Positions 44,447 through 51,677 of a DNA stretch of 64,000 nt are shown here, piece by piece (position 1 is the first letter of the stretch; every line of letters begins with the position of its first letter). Position numbers and translations under genes: made by a program. Origin of the DNA: Pontibacterium sp049603715 (lineage in GTDB: Bacteria > Pseudomonadota > Gammaproteobacteria > Pseudomonadales > Balneatricaceae); NCBI GenBank assembly GCA_049603715.1, contig JBMYSW010000010.1:1-64000 (forward strand), in the 5' to 3' direction. Under the pieces are notes generated by a model, which searched no databases, was not told the DNA's origin, and saw only the letters and a list, made by a program, of their open reading frames with translations.

Positions 44447-45754
44447 CTATTGGTTGAGCCAGCGATTAAGCTCCGCCACATCGGCAGGGCTCAGTGTCCC
44501 TAGTTGCTGCTTAAACAGCACTAAGTTGTTGATGTGGGCTAATCGAGCATTTTCGTAATCACGCTCGGCTGCGTATAGCTGCTGCTCTACACTCAACACG
44601 TCAGACAAATCACGGTTACCTTGTACAACGCCCTCTTCGGTGGCGAGTAGCGCCCGCTGGTTAGATAAAATGCTTTGCTTGCGCGCTTTAATGGCGCTTT
44701 CAGAGGTTTTTAGGTCGCGCAAGAGGGCGGTGACCGCTTGCTTCGTTGTGCGTCGTGCATCGTCGTAGTCAAACTGTGCGGCGGTGTAGCCGTAAGCTGC
44801 TGCGCGTGACTGAGATGACAGTGAGCCACCTTGATACAAAGGTACCGACAAGGTAAGTGCGACAGAGGAGGTGCTAGAGCGGTCATCGCTATTAGCGGTG
44901 CCTTTATCGATATCGTGGCTAGCGCTCAGTGCCACCGTTGGGTAGCGGTTTGCACGGGTTGCTTTAGCGTTTAGTCGCGCCGACTCTGTATTCAGTGCGG
45001 CAATCGCCACCGTTTTGTTTTCGGTGAGTGCCTTATCAACCCAAGGCTGAGCGGCAGCAGGGGTAGGTAGCTTAATAGGGTAATTTGCGGCTAGCCCTTT
45101 AGCCGTGTGGACAGGTTTACCCGTTAGCTGGCTTAAGCTGGTGAGTGCGTTGTCCAGTGCGCCTTCGGCTTCAATGGTGCTGACTCGTGCTGAGTCTAAG
45201 CTCGCTTGTGCGTCTAGTACACTGGTGATTTGGCTGGTGCCCGTCGATAGCTCAGTTTCTGCTTTTTCTAGGCGTTGGCGAATCGCTGCCTCTTGGTCTT
45301 GCGCCGAGTCTAAATTGTTTTTGGCAACCAAAACCTGAATGTAAGCGTTGACTACTCGTTGGATTAAGCTCTGTTGTTCTGCTTCAAACTGCAATTGTGC
45401 TGCGTCGGTGAGTGCTTGGGCGCGCTCAAGCTGGAACCAAGCGCCTGCGTCAAACAGGGGTTGGGTAAGAGACAGGGTGAGACCTGTGTTAGTAAAGTCG
45501 CTGTTTTCTGTATCTATGTAGCTAAGGTTGCCGCTGGCCGAAATGTTAGGGAGCAAGGCGCTGCGGCTTTGGGTCACTTGTTCTAGATTAGCGCCAAGTG
45601 TGGCTTCAGCTGATAACAGAGTTGCATCGTTTTGCAGCGCTTGCTCATAAACCGACAGCAGACTTTGTGCATGGCTTTGGCTTGTTGCGATGAGTGTAGC
45701 CAATGTGCAAGCCGAAACGAGCATGCTTTTTGGGGGTGTTAGGTTAAAAAACAT
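44447..45754 (-). CDS. TolC-family outer-membrane channel
   Basis: A 435-residue OEP/TolC-type protein: signal peptide ending in SHA (about residue 29), then the LLSVYEQALQND start of mature TolC and two copies of a long helical repeat. Such trimeric channels serve type I secretion or efflux pumps. It lies just downstream of dsbB on the same strand and about 1.6 kb from an RTX gene. No matching ABC transporter or membrane-fusion protein is in the window. Confidence 0.9.
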   Translation of the reverse strand: MFFNLTPPKSMLVSACTLATLIATSQSHAQSLLSVYEQALQNDATLLSAEATLGANLEQVTQSRSALLPNISASGNLSYIDTENSDFTNTGLTLSLTQPLFDAGAWFQLERAQALTDAAQLQFEAEQQSLIQRVVNAYIQVLVAKNNLDSAQDQEAAIRQRLEKAETELSTGTSQITSVLDAQASLDSARVSTIEAEGALDNALTSLSQLTGKPVHTAKGLAANYPIKLPTPAAAQPWVDKALTENKTVAIAALNTESARLNAKATRANRYPTVALSASHDIDKGTANSDDRSSTSSVALTLSVPLYQGGSLSSQSRAAAYGYTAAQFDYDDARRTTKQAVTALLRDLKTSESAIKARKQSILSNQRALLATEEGVVQGNRDLSDVLSVEQQLYAAERDYENARLAHINNLVLFKQQLGTLSPADVAELNRWLNQ

Positions 45755-45791
45755 AATATGCCTTATCTAAATAAGTGAGCCATGCAATGGG

Positions 45792-46328
45792 TTATCGGCC
45801 GGGTTTTAAAGAAATAATATCGCCACGTCGCTTAAACACAGTTGCACAAGCAAGGCAGGCAAAAGTGACTAGGGTAAGTAGCCCCGAGGCTGCGACAAGA
45901 GCTTCGGCCATCGTCACCTGACTGTCGAATACATAAGGGGTGTAACCACAAGGTTCCCACGCCTCAAATAACGTGGGTAACCATTGATCCACCGGTAGCC
46001 ATGCGGGTAGACCTAAGTCCATGGTGCATGCGCCTTCGGCCCAGCCACGCTCAACGCTCAAGGTTTTAAAGCTCCGCTCAAACATCCAAACAGCGCTGGC
46101 TGCCATGGTCGCAAAAACAAACGACAAGGATAATTTGGACTTGGGTAACACTAGCCCGAGTAGTGCAATTGCAATGACCAGCATAATCGCCATGCGAATG
46201 TGAATGCAGAGCACACAAGGACCATAGCCAAGTTGGTATTGATAATACCAAGCAACACCGAGGGCGGCTAAACAAGTAATAATAATGACAACTAAAAACA
46301 GACGGGATAAAAGAAAATTTCTAATCAA
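45792..46328 (-). CDS. dsbB: Disulfide bond formation protein B
   Basis: A 178-residue four-helix inner-membrane quinone reductase that reoxidises DsbA. Periplasmic loop 1 holds the CVLC pair (about residues 38-41), and loop 2 the Cys in GACTMD and PCGY. Helix positions (about 10-28, 43-60, 66-84, 144-166) agree with DsbB. It is upstream of the TolC-family gene with 37 bp between, so they may form one transcript. DsbA for it is not in the window. Confidence 0.93.
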   Translation of the reverse strand: MIRNFLLSRLFLVVIIITCLAALGVAWYYQYQLGYGPCVLCIHIRMAIMLVIAIALLGLVLPKSKLSLSFVFATMAASAVWMFERSFKTLSVERGWAEGACTMDLGLPAWLPVDQWLPTLFEAWEPCGYTPYVFDSQVTMAEALVAASGLLTLVTFACLACATVFKRRGDIISLKPGR

Positions 46329-46744
46329 GGGGGTTGGCCTGTATTTGAGGGTGTTTAGTTATTAAATTTGCCTCCTGTTTTACCTTATTCATGTACTAAA
46401 AAAAACAGTGGGCATCTAAAAAGCGGTTAAAAGGTTAAATTAATTCAACTATTAGTGAAAAGGCTTCGTTTGTTTCTTACGTTACAAGTGCATTATTCTA
46501 ACCCTATCGCAGATTAATTAGGTAAGTTTACTACTAGCAACCAAGAGCGCTAGGCCCTAGTTAAGATGAAGTGTTAAATGGCAAGCGCCTGTCGTGCTGT
46601 GTATAGCTTTGTGTGCTTTCTGGTTTAGGTTATTGAGCTATTAATAGCTTAATTAGCTACTGATTAAGGCTAAAAACCTAAGAAAAAGTCGCATTTTGGA
46701 CGGTTTTTGAACGGTTATTTTGTCAAACGCCCGTTTATATACTA

Positions 46745-46989
46745 GCCTGAGAGGTATGCATTTAGTCTTATTTGGCGACAGTGTTGTTACAACCTTCAAG
46801 TGCTTCAAGCCCTTGATGAGTGCGAGCGGCATCGAGCCGCGCGGTAAGTTTTCAAAAGCTGATTGCCCATCAGTGCAATCGACGCCAAAAAGGCAAACTC
46901 TAATTTTTTGAAGTGGCCGAGCCGCTTCAGCCCCGAATACTTAGCTGAGCTTTGTTGTGTTATCGCCCGCGTTTAGCGGGCTTTTTTTT
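46745..46989 (+). ncRNA. Candidate structured small RNA (unrecognised)
   Basis: A gene-free stretch with a run of stem-loops ending in an intrinsic terminator: GCGGC-ATCGA-GCCGC (46826-46840), GATTGC with GCAATC (46861-46880), GAAGTGGC-CGA-GCCGCTTC (46910-46928), then GCCCGC-GTTTA-GCGGGC plus eight T. It lies divergent from dsbB and ahead of the RTX gene. A -10-like TATACT lies at 46738-46743, but the TTGTCA before it is spaced only 12 bases, so the start is unsure. It fits no RNA family I recognise. Confidence 0.5.
46965..46989 (+). terminator. Strong rho-independent terminator of the candidate RNA
   Basis: GCCCGC (46965-46970), loop GTTTA, GCGGGC (46976-46981), then eight T. Because the nearest upstream coding gene (dsbB) is on the other strand, it implies a + strand transcript starting in the intergenic region. 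Confidence 0.88.
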
Positions 46990-47337
46990 GCCTGTCGTTT
47001 CCTACCCTGTTCTTTGTTTTTTCCCTTTTAGCGTCCCTTCCTGTCGCAAGAGTGCCTGCTGACAGGCGTTGATTTGAGGGGAGGGCTGTCTCTCGTTTTT
47101 TCGCCGTGCCTACGTTTGCTTCAAGCTTTAGCTTTTTTTGGGGGGCTGGAAAGGTACTGGGATTTATAGCAAAATACAAACAGATGTTAAACAAAGATAT
47201 AAAAATAAATCCTTAAAAAACAGTAATTTATAATAACTATTAAAACTACATTTTAAAAATTGGTTGCAAGCCTTCTGAATTTTACTATAATTATTTGCAA
47301 GTAAAACGTAATTTTTTTTTAAAATTAAATAAATTCA
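46990..47337. other. AT-rich upstream region of RTX gene
   Basis: About 350 bp with no gene; the last 150 bases are very AT-rich. It probably carries the RTX promoter, but no strong -35/-10 pair stands out. Confidence 0.5.
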
Positions 47338-48564
47338 ATGGGTTATATTAAAATGTCAAACGAATCATGTGTTCCTTGTGGTCCTAGCAACCAACCTCAG
47401 CTTCACACAGCGGTATATAACTTTAAGGGCACCGCTGCCAACGAATACTTCGGAAACGTTACTGGCGGCAAGGTCGTTCATGCCGGTGCTGGGAATGATG
47501 TAGTTAAAAACGTGAAAGGTTCTAATCTAACTTTTCTGGGAGCTGGAGATGACTTCTACAGTGCTAGTTGTTACGGAAACGGTTCAGATTATGTGTTTGG
47601 TGGGGCTGGTAATGACGCTATTTTAACGGGTTCTGGGCGAGACTATGTGTTCGCTGGTGCAGGTAACGATGTCGTTTACTCAGGCTCTGGCAATGATTAT
47701 GTATTTGGTGGTGCGGGCAACGATACACTTGATGGCGGTGCGGGCGACGATAAAATTTTTGGTGGCCGAGGTAACGACGTAATCCGTGGCGGTGAAGGTT
47801 CAGATGTCATCAAAGGCGGTTGTGGTAATGATTACATTGAAGGCGGTCAAGGCAATGACTACCTGAAAGGTGGCTCCGGTAACGATGTATTGCTAGGTGA
47901 AGAGGGCTGTGACGTACTTAAAGGCGGACGTGGTGACGATGTTCTTTATGGCGGTGAGGGGCATGACAAGCTGTTTGGTGGCAGTGGTAACGATACGCTG
48001 AAAGGTGGCGAAGGCAACGATTACCTGAAGGGCGGTAGCGGAAATGACCTGCTCGTAGGTGGTGAGGGGTATGACAAGCTTCTAGGTGGTCGCGGTGATG
48101 ACGTTTTGCTCGCAGGTGAAGGCAATGACATCGCAAAAGGTGGCTCTGGTAACGATGTTATTTTTGGCGACGAAGGTTGCGATAAGCTTTATGGAGGCCG
48201 CGGCGACGATGCACTTAATGGTGGCTCTGGTAACGACTACCTAAACGCTGGCTCTGGTGATGACTGGATGGTTGGTGGTACTGGCAACGATGTGGCTAAA
48301 GGCGGTCGCGGTAGCGATACCTACCACTTTTCAGCAGGCGACGGTCATGACACCTTCATCGGTGGTTACGGTCATTGCGATACCGATACTGTTGAATTGT
48401 GCACCGAAGGTGTGGCGTTTGGTATCACAGTTAACGGCCAAGCAGTTGATTTTTGTGTTGGCGATGGTGCCTTGAGCCTTTCTCCAGAATCTAGCGGCAC
48501 AGTCACTTTCGCTGATGGCTCAGAACTCGCCTTCTGCGGTGTAGAAAGCATCGTTTGGGCCTAA
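47338..48564 (+). CDS. RTX-repeat calcium-binding protein, cysteine-containing
   Basis: A 408-residue protein made almost entirely of about 30 tandem GGxGxDxLx nonapeptides (residues about 55-330), each a calcium-binding beta-roll turn. They form a 36-residue super-repeat in part (SGND, EGCD, RGDD, EGHD pattern). There is no Sec signal; RTX proteins use a C-terminal type I signal, and the C-terminal segment (DTYHFSAGDGHDTF onwards) fits. No enzymatic domain is seen. It has ten cysteines (11, 14, 78, 162, 191, 281, 347, 355, 373, 400), unusual for such secreted proteins. Start ATG lacks a clear ribosome site; a second ATG is at 47353. Confidence 0.88.
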   Translation: MGYIKMSNESCVPCGPSNQPQLHTAVYNFKGTAANEYFGNVTGGKVVHAGAGNDVVKNVKGSNLTFLGAGDDFYSASCYGNGSDYVFGGAGNDAILTGSGRDYVFAGAGNDVVYSGSGNDYVFGGAGNDTLDGGAGDDKIFGGRGNDVIRGGEGSDVIKGGCGNDYIEGGQGNDYLKGGSGNDVLLGEEGCDVLKGGRGDDVLYGGEGHDKLFGGSGNDTLKGGEGNDYLKGGSGNDLLVGGEGYDKLLGGRGDDVLLAGEGNDIAKGGSGNDVIFGDEGCDKLYGGRGDDALNGGSGNDYLNAGSGDDWMVGGTGNDVAKGGRGSDTYHFSAGDGHDTFIGGYGHCDTDTVELCTEGVAFGITVNGQAVDFCVGDGALSLSPESSGTVTFADGSELAFCGVESIVWA

Positions 48565-48585
48565 ACGATTCCTCTGAAGGATTTT

Positions 48586-48613
48586 AACGCGGCACCCCAG
48601 CCGCGTTTTTTTT
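48586..48613 (+). terminator. Rho-independent terminator after RTX gene
   Basis: AACGCGGC (48586-48593) pairs with GCCGCGTT (48600-48607), then a run of T. It lies 21 bases past the RTX stop. Confidence 0.9.
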
Positions 48614-48659
48614 CTTACTTTGTTTTCACGTTTTAAAGCATTAAAAAGGAAGGCAGACC

Positions 48660-48812
48660 ATGAAAAAGACAAAACGCGTGCTTAAAAACAATATTTTGGC
48701 TCCTTGGGTAGCAGTTTCTAACTCAGGTCGATATCCTGTAGAGCGTCTTGCCGTATTATCGGTGCTTTCATGGGTTGGCGGAGTTTGCTTGAGCGGACCG
48801 CTTACTCTTTAA
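48660..48812 (+). CDS. Small protein (50 residues), possibly membrane
   Basis: A 50-codon reading frame with a strong AAGGAAGG (48646-48653) six bases ahead of the ATG. It begins MKKTKRVLKNNILAPW and ends in a hydrophobic stretch (LAVLSVLSWVGGVC, about residues 30-43), which could cross the membrane. It lies between the RTX terminator and the SlyD-like gene, 15 bases before the latter's start. I do not recognise it. The ribosome site and the basic-then-hydrophobic layout make it likely to be translated. Confidence 0.6.
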   Translation: MKKTKRVLKNNILAPWVAVSNSGRYPVERLAVLSVLSWVGGVCLSGPLTL

Positions 48813-48827
48813 TTCTTGGAGTCTTAA

Positions 48828-49310
48828 ATGCAAATTGCAGACAAAACCGTTGTAAACATTCACTACACACTAAAAAACGAAGCAGGCGAAGTGCTAGACT
48901 CGTCTGAAGGACGAGAATCACTGGCTTTTTTGTGTGGCGCAAAAAACATTGTTGCAGGCCTTGAAAATGCTCTTCTTGGCAAGCAAGTGGGCGACAAGCT
49001 GGATGTGACGGTTTCTCCAGAAGAAGGTTACGGCGAAGTTCAGGAAGAAATGGTGCAAGAAGTACCTCGTGAAAACTTCCAAGGCATCGATGAGATCGAA
49101 GTAGGTATGGAATTCATGGCGCAAGCGCCGTGGGGCCCTCAACCTGTTAAAGTCATCGCTGTTGAAGAAAACACAGTGGTTGTAGACGGTAACCATCCTT
49201 TGGCGGGTCAGGTGCTTAACTTCAGCGTTGAAGTAGTAGGTGTACGTGAAGCGTCTGCAGAAGAGCTAGATCACGGTCACTCACACGGTGAAGGTGGTCA
49301 TCACCACTAA
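48828..49310 (+). CDS. slyD: SlyD-like FKBP peptidyl-prolyl isomerase
   Basis: A 160-residue FKBP-type isomerase and metallochaperone. The FKBP core (VVNIHYTLKNEAGEVLDSS, then DKLDVTVSPEEGYGE) with an inserted chaperone flap and a C-terminal His tail (DHGHSHGEGGHHH) is typical of SlyD, which binds nickel. In Escherichia coli SlyD helps hydrogenase maturation and folding. The preceding 50-residue gene is 15 bases upstream, so the two may be cotranscribed. A TTGGAG site precedes the start. Confidence 0.9.
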   Translation: MQIADKTVVNIHYTLKNEAGEVLDSSEGRESLAFLCGAKNIVAGLENALLGKQVGDKLDVTVSPEEGYGEVQEEMVQEVPRENFQGIDEIEVGMEFMAQAPWGPQPVKVIAVEENTVVVDGNHPLAGQVLNFSVEVVGVREASAEELDHGHSHGEGGHHH

Positions 49311-49329
49311 GTCCCAGCGACTTTTTAAG

Positions 49330-49367
49330 AACCCCAATTGGTCTTCGAGACTAGTTGGGGTTTTTTT
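49330..49367 (+). terminator. Rho-independent terminator after slyD
   Basis: AACCCCAATTGGTCT (49330-49344) pairs with AGACTAGTTGGGGTT (49348-49362, some G-U), then seven T. Confidence 0.9.
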
Positions 49368-49634
49368 GTGTTTGCTCTGTACGAAATGTGGTGATGTAAG
49401 CTGCAAAATACACCCGTCGACAAAAGCAAAAGCTCGGATAACCTATGGCAATGGTCTATGCTGAAAAATAGTGAAGATTTACAAAAAACGGGGTTATTAA
49501 AGGTCGTTAGCCAGTATTAAACTGAAAGAGTGCTTATACGTATAACGTTTTGGTTTTAGGTGAGTAGTGGGTGAGTATAAGTGGAGTGTTTGCATGAATT
49601 GGATATTGGGTGATGGTTCCGGCAGGGAGAAGCA

Positions 49635-50663
49635 ATGAAAGTATTTGATGCAATGAGTGCGAAGTTGAATCAACCCAGTGAGGCACTTGCAGGACAAGCG
49701 GGAGAAGGCTATTTAGATGGCCAAACACATGCCAGTATAAAGGCCGCCTTAGCTCGCCTAGACAATACGATTTTGGGTAAGCCACTGGTGGTTAAAAAAG
49801 CGTTTGCCTGCCTAATAGCGGGTGGACATTTACTGTTTAACGACCTGCCCGGGTTAGGAAAAACCACCTTGTCTAAAGCGCTTGCCGATTCCTTAGGTCT
49901 TAGCTTTAAGCGTGTACAGTTTACCAGCGACCTCTTACCGGCTGACTTGCTAGGCACTAACCTCTATGACCCAGCAAAAGTTAGCTTTAATTTTCGCCCA
50001 GGGCCTGTGTTTAGTCAGGTGTTACTCGCCGACGAAATTAACCGCGCGCCTGCGCGAACCCAAAGTGCATTGCTAGAGGCAATGGCAGAACAGCAGGTCT
50101 CAGTGGATGGTGTCAGCTATCCGCTGGATGACGACTTTTCGGTTATAGCGACACAAAACCCGCAAGAGCAAGCGGGCGCTTATGCGTTGCCGGAGTCTCA
50201 GCTCGACCGCTTTATGATGTGTTTACAGCTGGGTTACCCGAGCTTTGATTCTGAAATGGATATGTTGAAGTCGGGTGATACGAATATCTCATCGGGTCTT
50301 TCTGCCTTAGACTCAAGCTCTTCATCAGCGAGCCCGCTCAGCTTAGCCAACCTTAAGACCAAGGTGAGAGGCGTCTACGCCAGCGACGAAGTGTTAGCCT
50401 ATGCGGTTCGTCTGGTACATGCCACGCGTAGTCGAGAAATGAACCTTGCTTATGGTGTATCGCCTCGCGGGACCAAGGCTTTGGTGCAGGCTGCTAAGGC
50501 GTGGGCGCTCATTGAAGGGCGTTTGTTTGTGGTGCCAGAAGATATACAGGCAGTAGCCGCTGATGTGTTTGCCCATCGCTTGCCTATTCAACACACGCAA
50601 GAGGCGCAGAGCTTGGTCGCGCGTTTACTGGAGCAAGTTTCTGTCGAACAAGATAAAGGTTAA
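49635..50663 (+). CDS. MoxR-type AAA+ ATPase
   Basis: A 342-residue AAA+ ATPase. Walker A is GLGKTT (residues 73-78), Walker B is VLLADEINRAP, and the sensor segment FSVIATQNP is present. MoxR proteins act as chaperones that remodel or activate metal- or von Willebrand-domain proteins and often pair with DUF58 genes, as here. The start ATG follows GGGAGA. It is followed by the DUF58 gene after 3 bases, so they form one operon with the transglutaminase. Confidence 0.92.
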   Translation: MKVFDAMSAKLNQPSEALAGQAGEGYLDGQTHASIKAALARLDNTILGKPLVVKKAFACLIAGGHLLFNDLPGLGKTTLSKALADSLGLSFKRVQFTSDLLPADLLGTNLYDPAKVSFNFRPGPVFSQVLLADEINRAPARTQSALLEAMAEQQVSVDGVSYPLDDDFSVIATQNPQEQAGAYALPESQLDRFMMCLQLGYPSFDSEMDMLKSGDTNISSGLSALDSSSSSASPLSLANLKTKVRGVYASDEVLAYAVRLVHATRSREMNLAYGVSPRGTKALVQAAKAWALIEGRLFVVPEDIQAVAADVFAHRLPIQHTQEAQSLVARLLEQVSVEQDKG

Positions 50664-50666
50664 ACC

Positions 50667-51677
50667 ATGGCTCGCCTAAGTGACCTTAGCCAGCGCGTTT
50701 GGCAGCGTCGGCCACGCTGGCTATTTGCCGTACCTGCCGCAAAACCTTTGGTTCGTCTCACTCATAAAAACATTTATATTTTTCCCAATTTGGCGGGGTT
50801 TGGCTATTTGTTGCTATGTGTGCTCTTGTGGGTGATGGCCGTTAACTACCAAAACAACCTGATTTACATACTGCTCTTTGTGCTGTTGTGTGTTTTTGTT
50901 GTGACCATTTTGCACAGTTTTGCCAACATCAGAGGCCTCACGGTATCAACGATGGGTGAAACACTAGGTGCGACGGGGAGTGTGCAAGGTGTGCCTATCT
51001 GTGTCGATACGGGTCATTGCGAAGATGTGGTGTTAGGGTTTAGGGATAACCCTTCGACCCGCTTAACTCTTTATCCAAAGCGGGCTGAACAAGCCGAATT
51101 TACGTTGCCGCTAACCATGCCTGTGCGAGGACGACATGACTTGCCACGGCTATGGGTAAAAAGCCATTACCCCCTGGGCTTGTTTACCACTTGGGCGCGT
51201 GTGTCATTAAAGGCTTCGGTTTTCGCCTATCCGCTGCCCTTGGCGTGTCAGTGGCCTCAAGCTGTGGCCGCTACACCCGAAGATGAGCAGGATCAACCCA
51301 AGCTTACACGTCCCAAGCAAGCAGTGAGGAGTTTGGGCGATGTACTTTATCAGTTTCGACCTTTTCATGGCGCAGATAAACCCAGCCAAATTTTTTGGCC
51401 AGCTTACGCCCGTGGTGCGGGGCTTGTGGTCGCGGACTATCGCGAAGAAGTCCCTCAGTCGGTCAGTCATCAAACTTTGGACTATCAGATGTTTGCGCAG
51501 GCCTACCCGACGGCTACCCATGAGATGTGTTTGTCTTATCTGTGCTTTTGGTTACTGAAACGCTTTCGAGAAGGGCACCCAGTTAACTTATTGTTACCTC
51601 ATCAGCAGGTGTTAGATATTAGAGAGACTACCCAGCTTAATATGGCACTAAAGGCCCTTGCCGATGCAAAAAGCTAA
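50667..51677 (+). CDS. DUF58-family membrane protein
   Basis: A 336-residue protein with two membrane helices (about 41-60 and 66-84), then a cytoplasmic-type beta domain and the DUF58 core (RPKQAVRSLGDVLYQFRPFHGADKPSQIFWPAYAR). DUF58 proteins sit in MoxR-DUF58-TgpA operons of gammaproteobacteria; the exact role is unsettled. The start is 3 bases after the moxR stop and its end overlaps the transglutaminase start by 14 bases, so coupling is likely. Confidence 0.9.
   Translation: MARLSDLSQRVWQRRPRWLFAVPAAKPLVRLTHKNIYIFPNLAGFGYLLLCVLLWVMAVNYQNNLIYILLFVLLCVFVVTILHSFANIRGLTVSTMGETLGATGSVQGVPICVDTGHCEDVVLGFRDNPSTRLTLYPKRAEQAEFTLPLTMPVRGRHDLPRLWVKSHYPLGLFTTWARVSLKASVFAYPLPLACQWPQAVAATPEDEQDQPKLTRPKQAVRSLGDVLYQFRPFHGADKPSQIFWPAYARGAGLVVADYREEVPQSVSHQTLDYQMFAQAYPTATHEMCLSYLCFWLLKRFREGHPVNLLLPHQQVLDIRETTQLNMALKALADAKS

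Noticed and set aside
46720..46911. 63-codon open frame inside the structured RNA region
   Set aside because: It starts with TTG, its ATG at 46756 is only a base or two from the purine run, and it overlaps the stems of the RNA candidate; composition does not look protein-like.
47918..48136. Minus-strand frame inside the RTX repeats
   Set aside because: Its His/Arg-rich repeated content is the reverse reading of the glycine-rich repeats.
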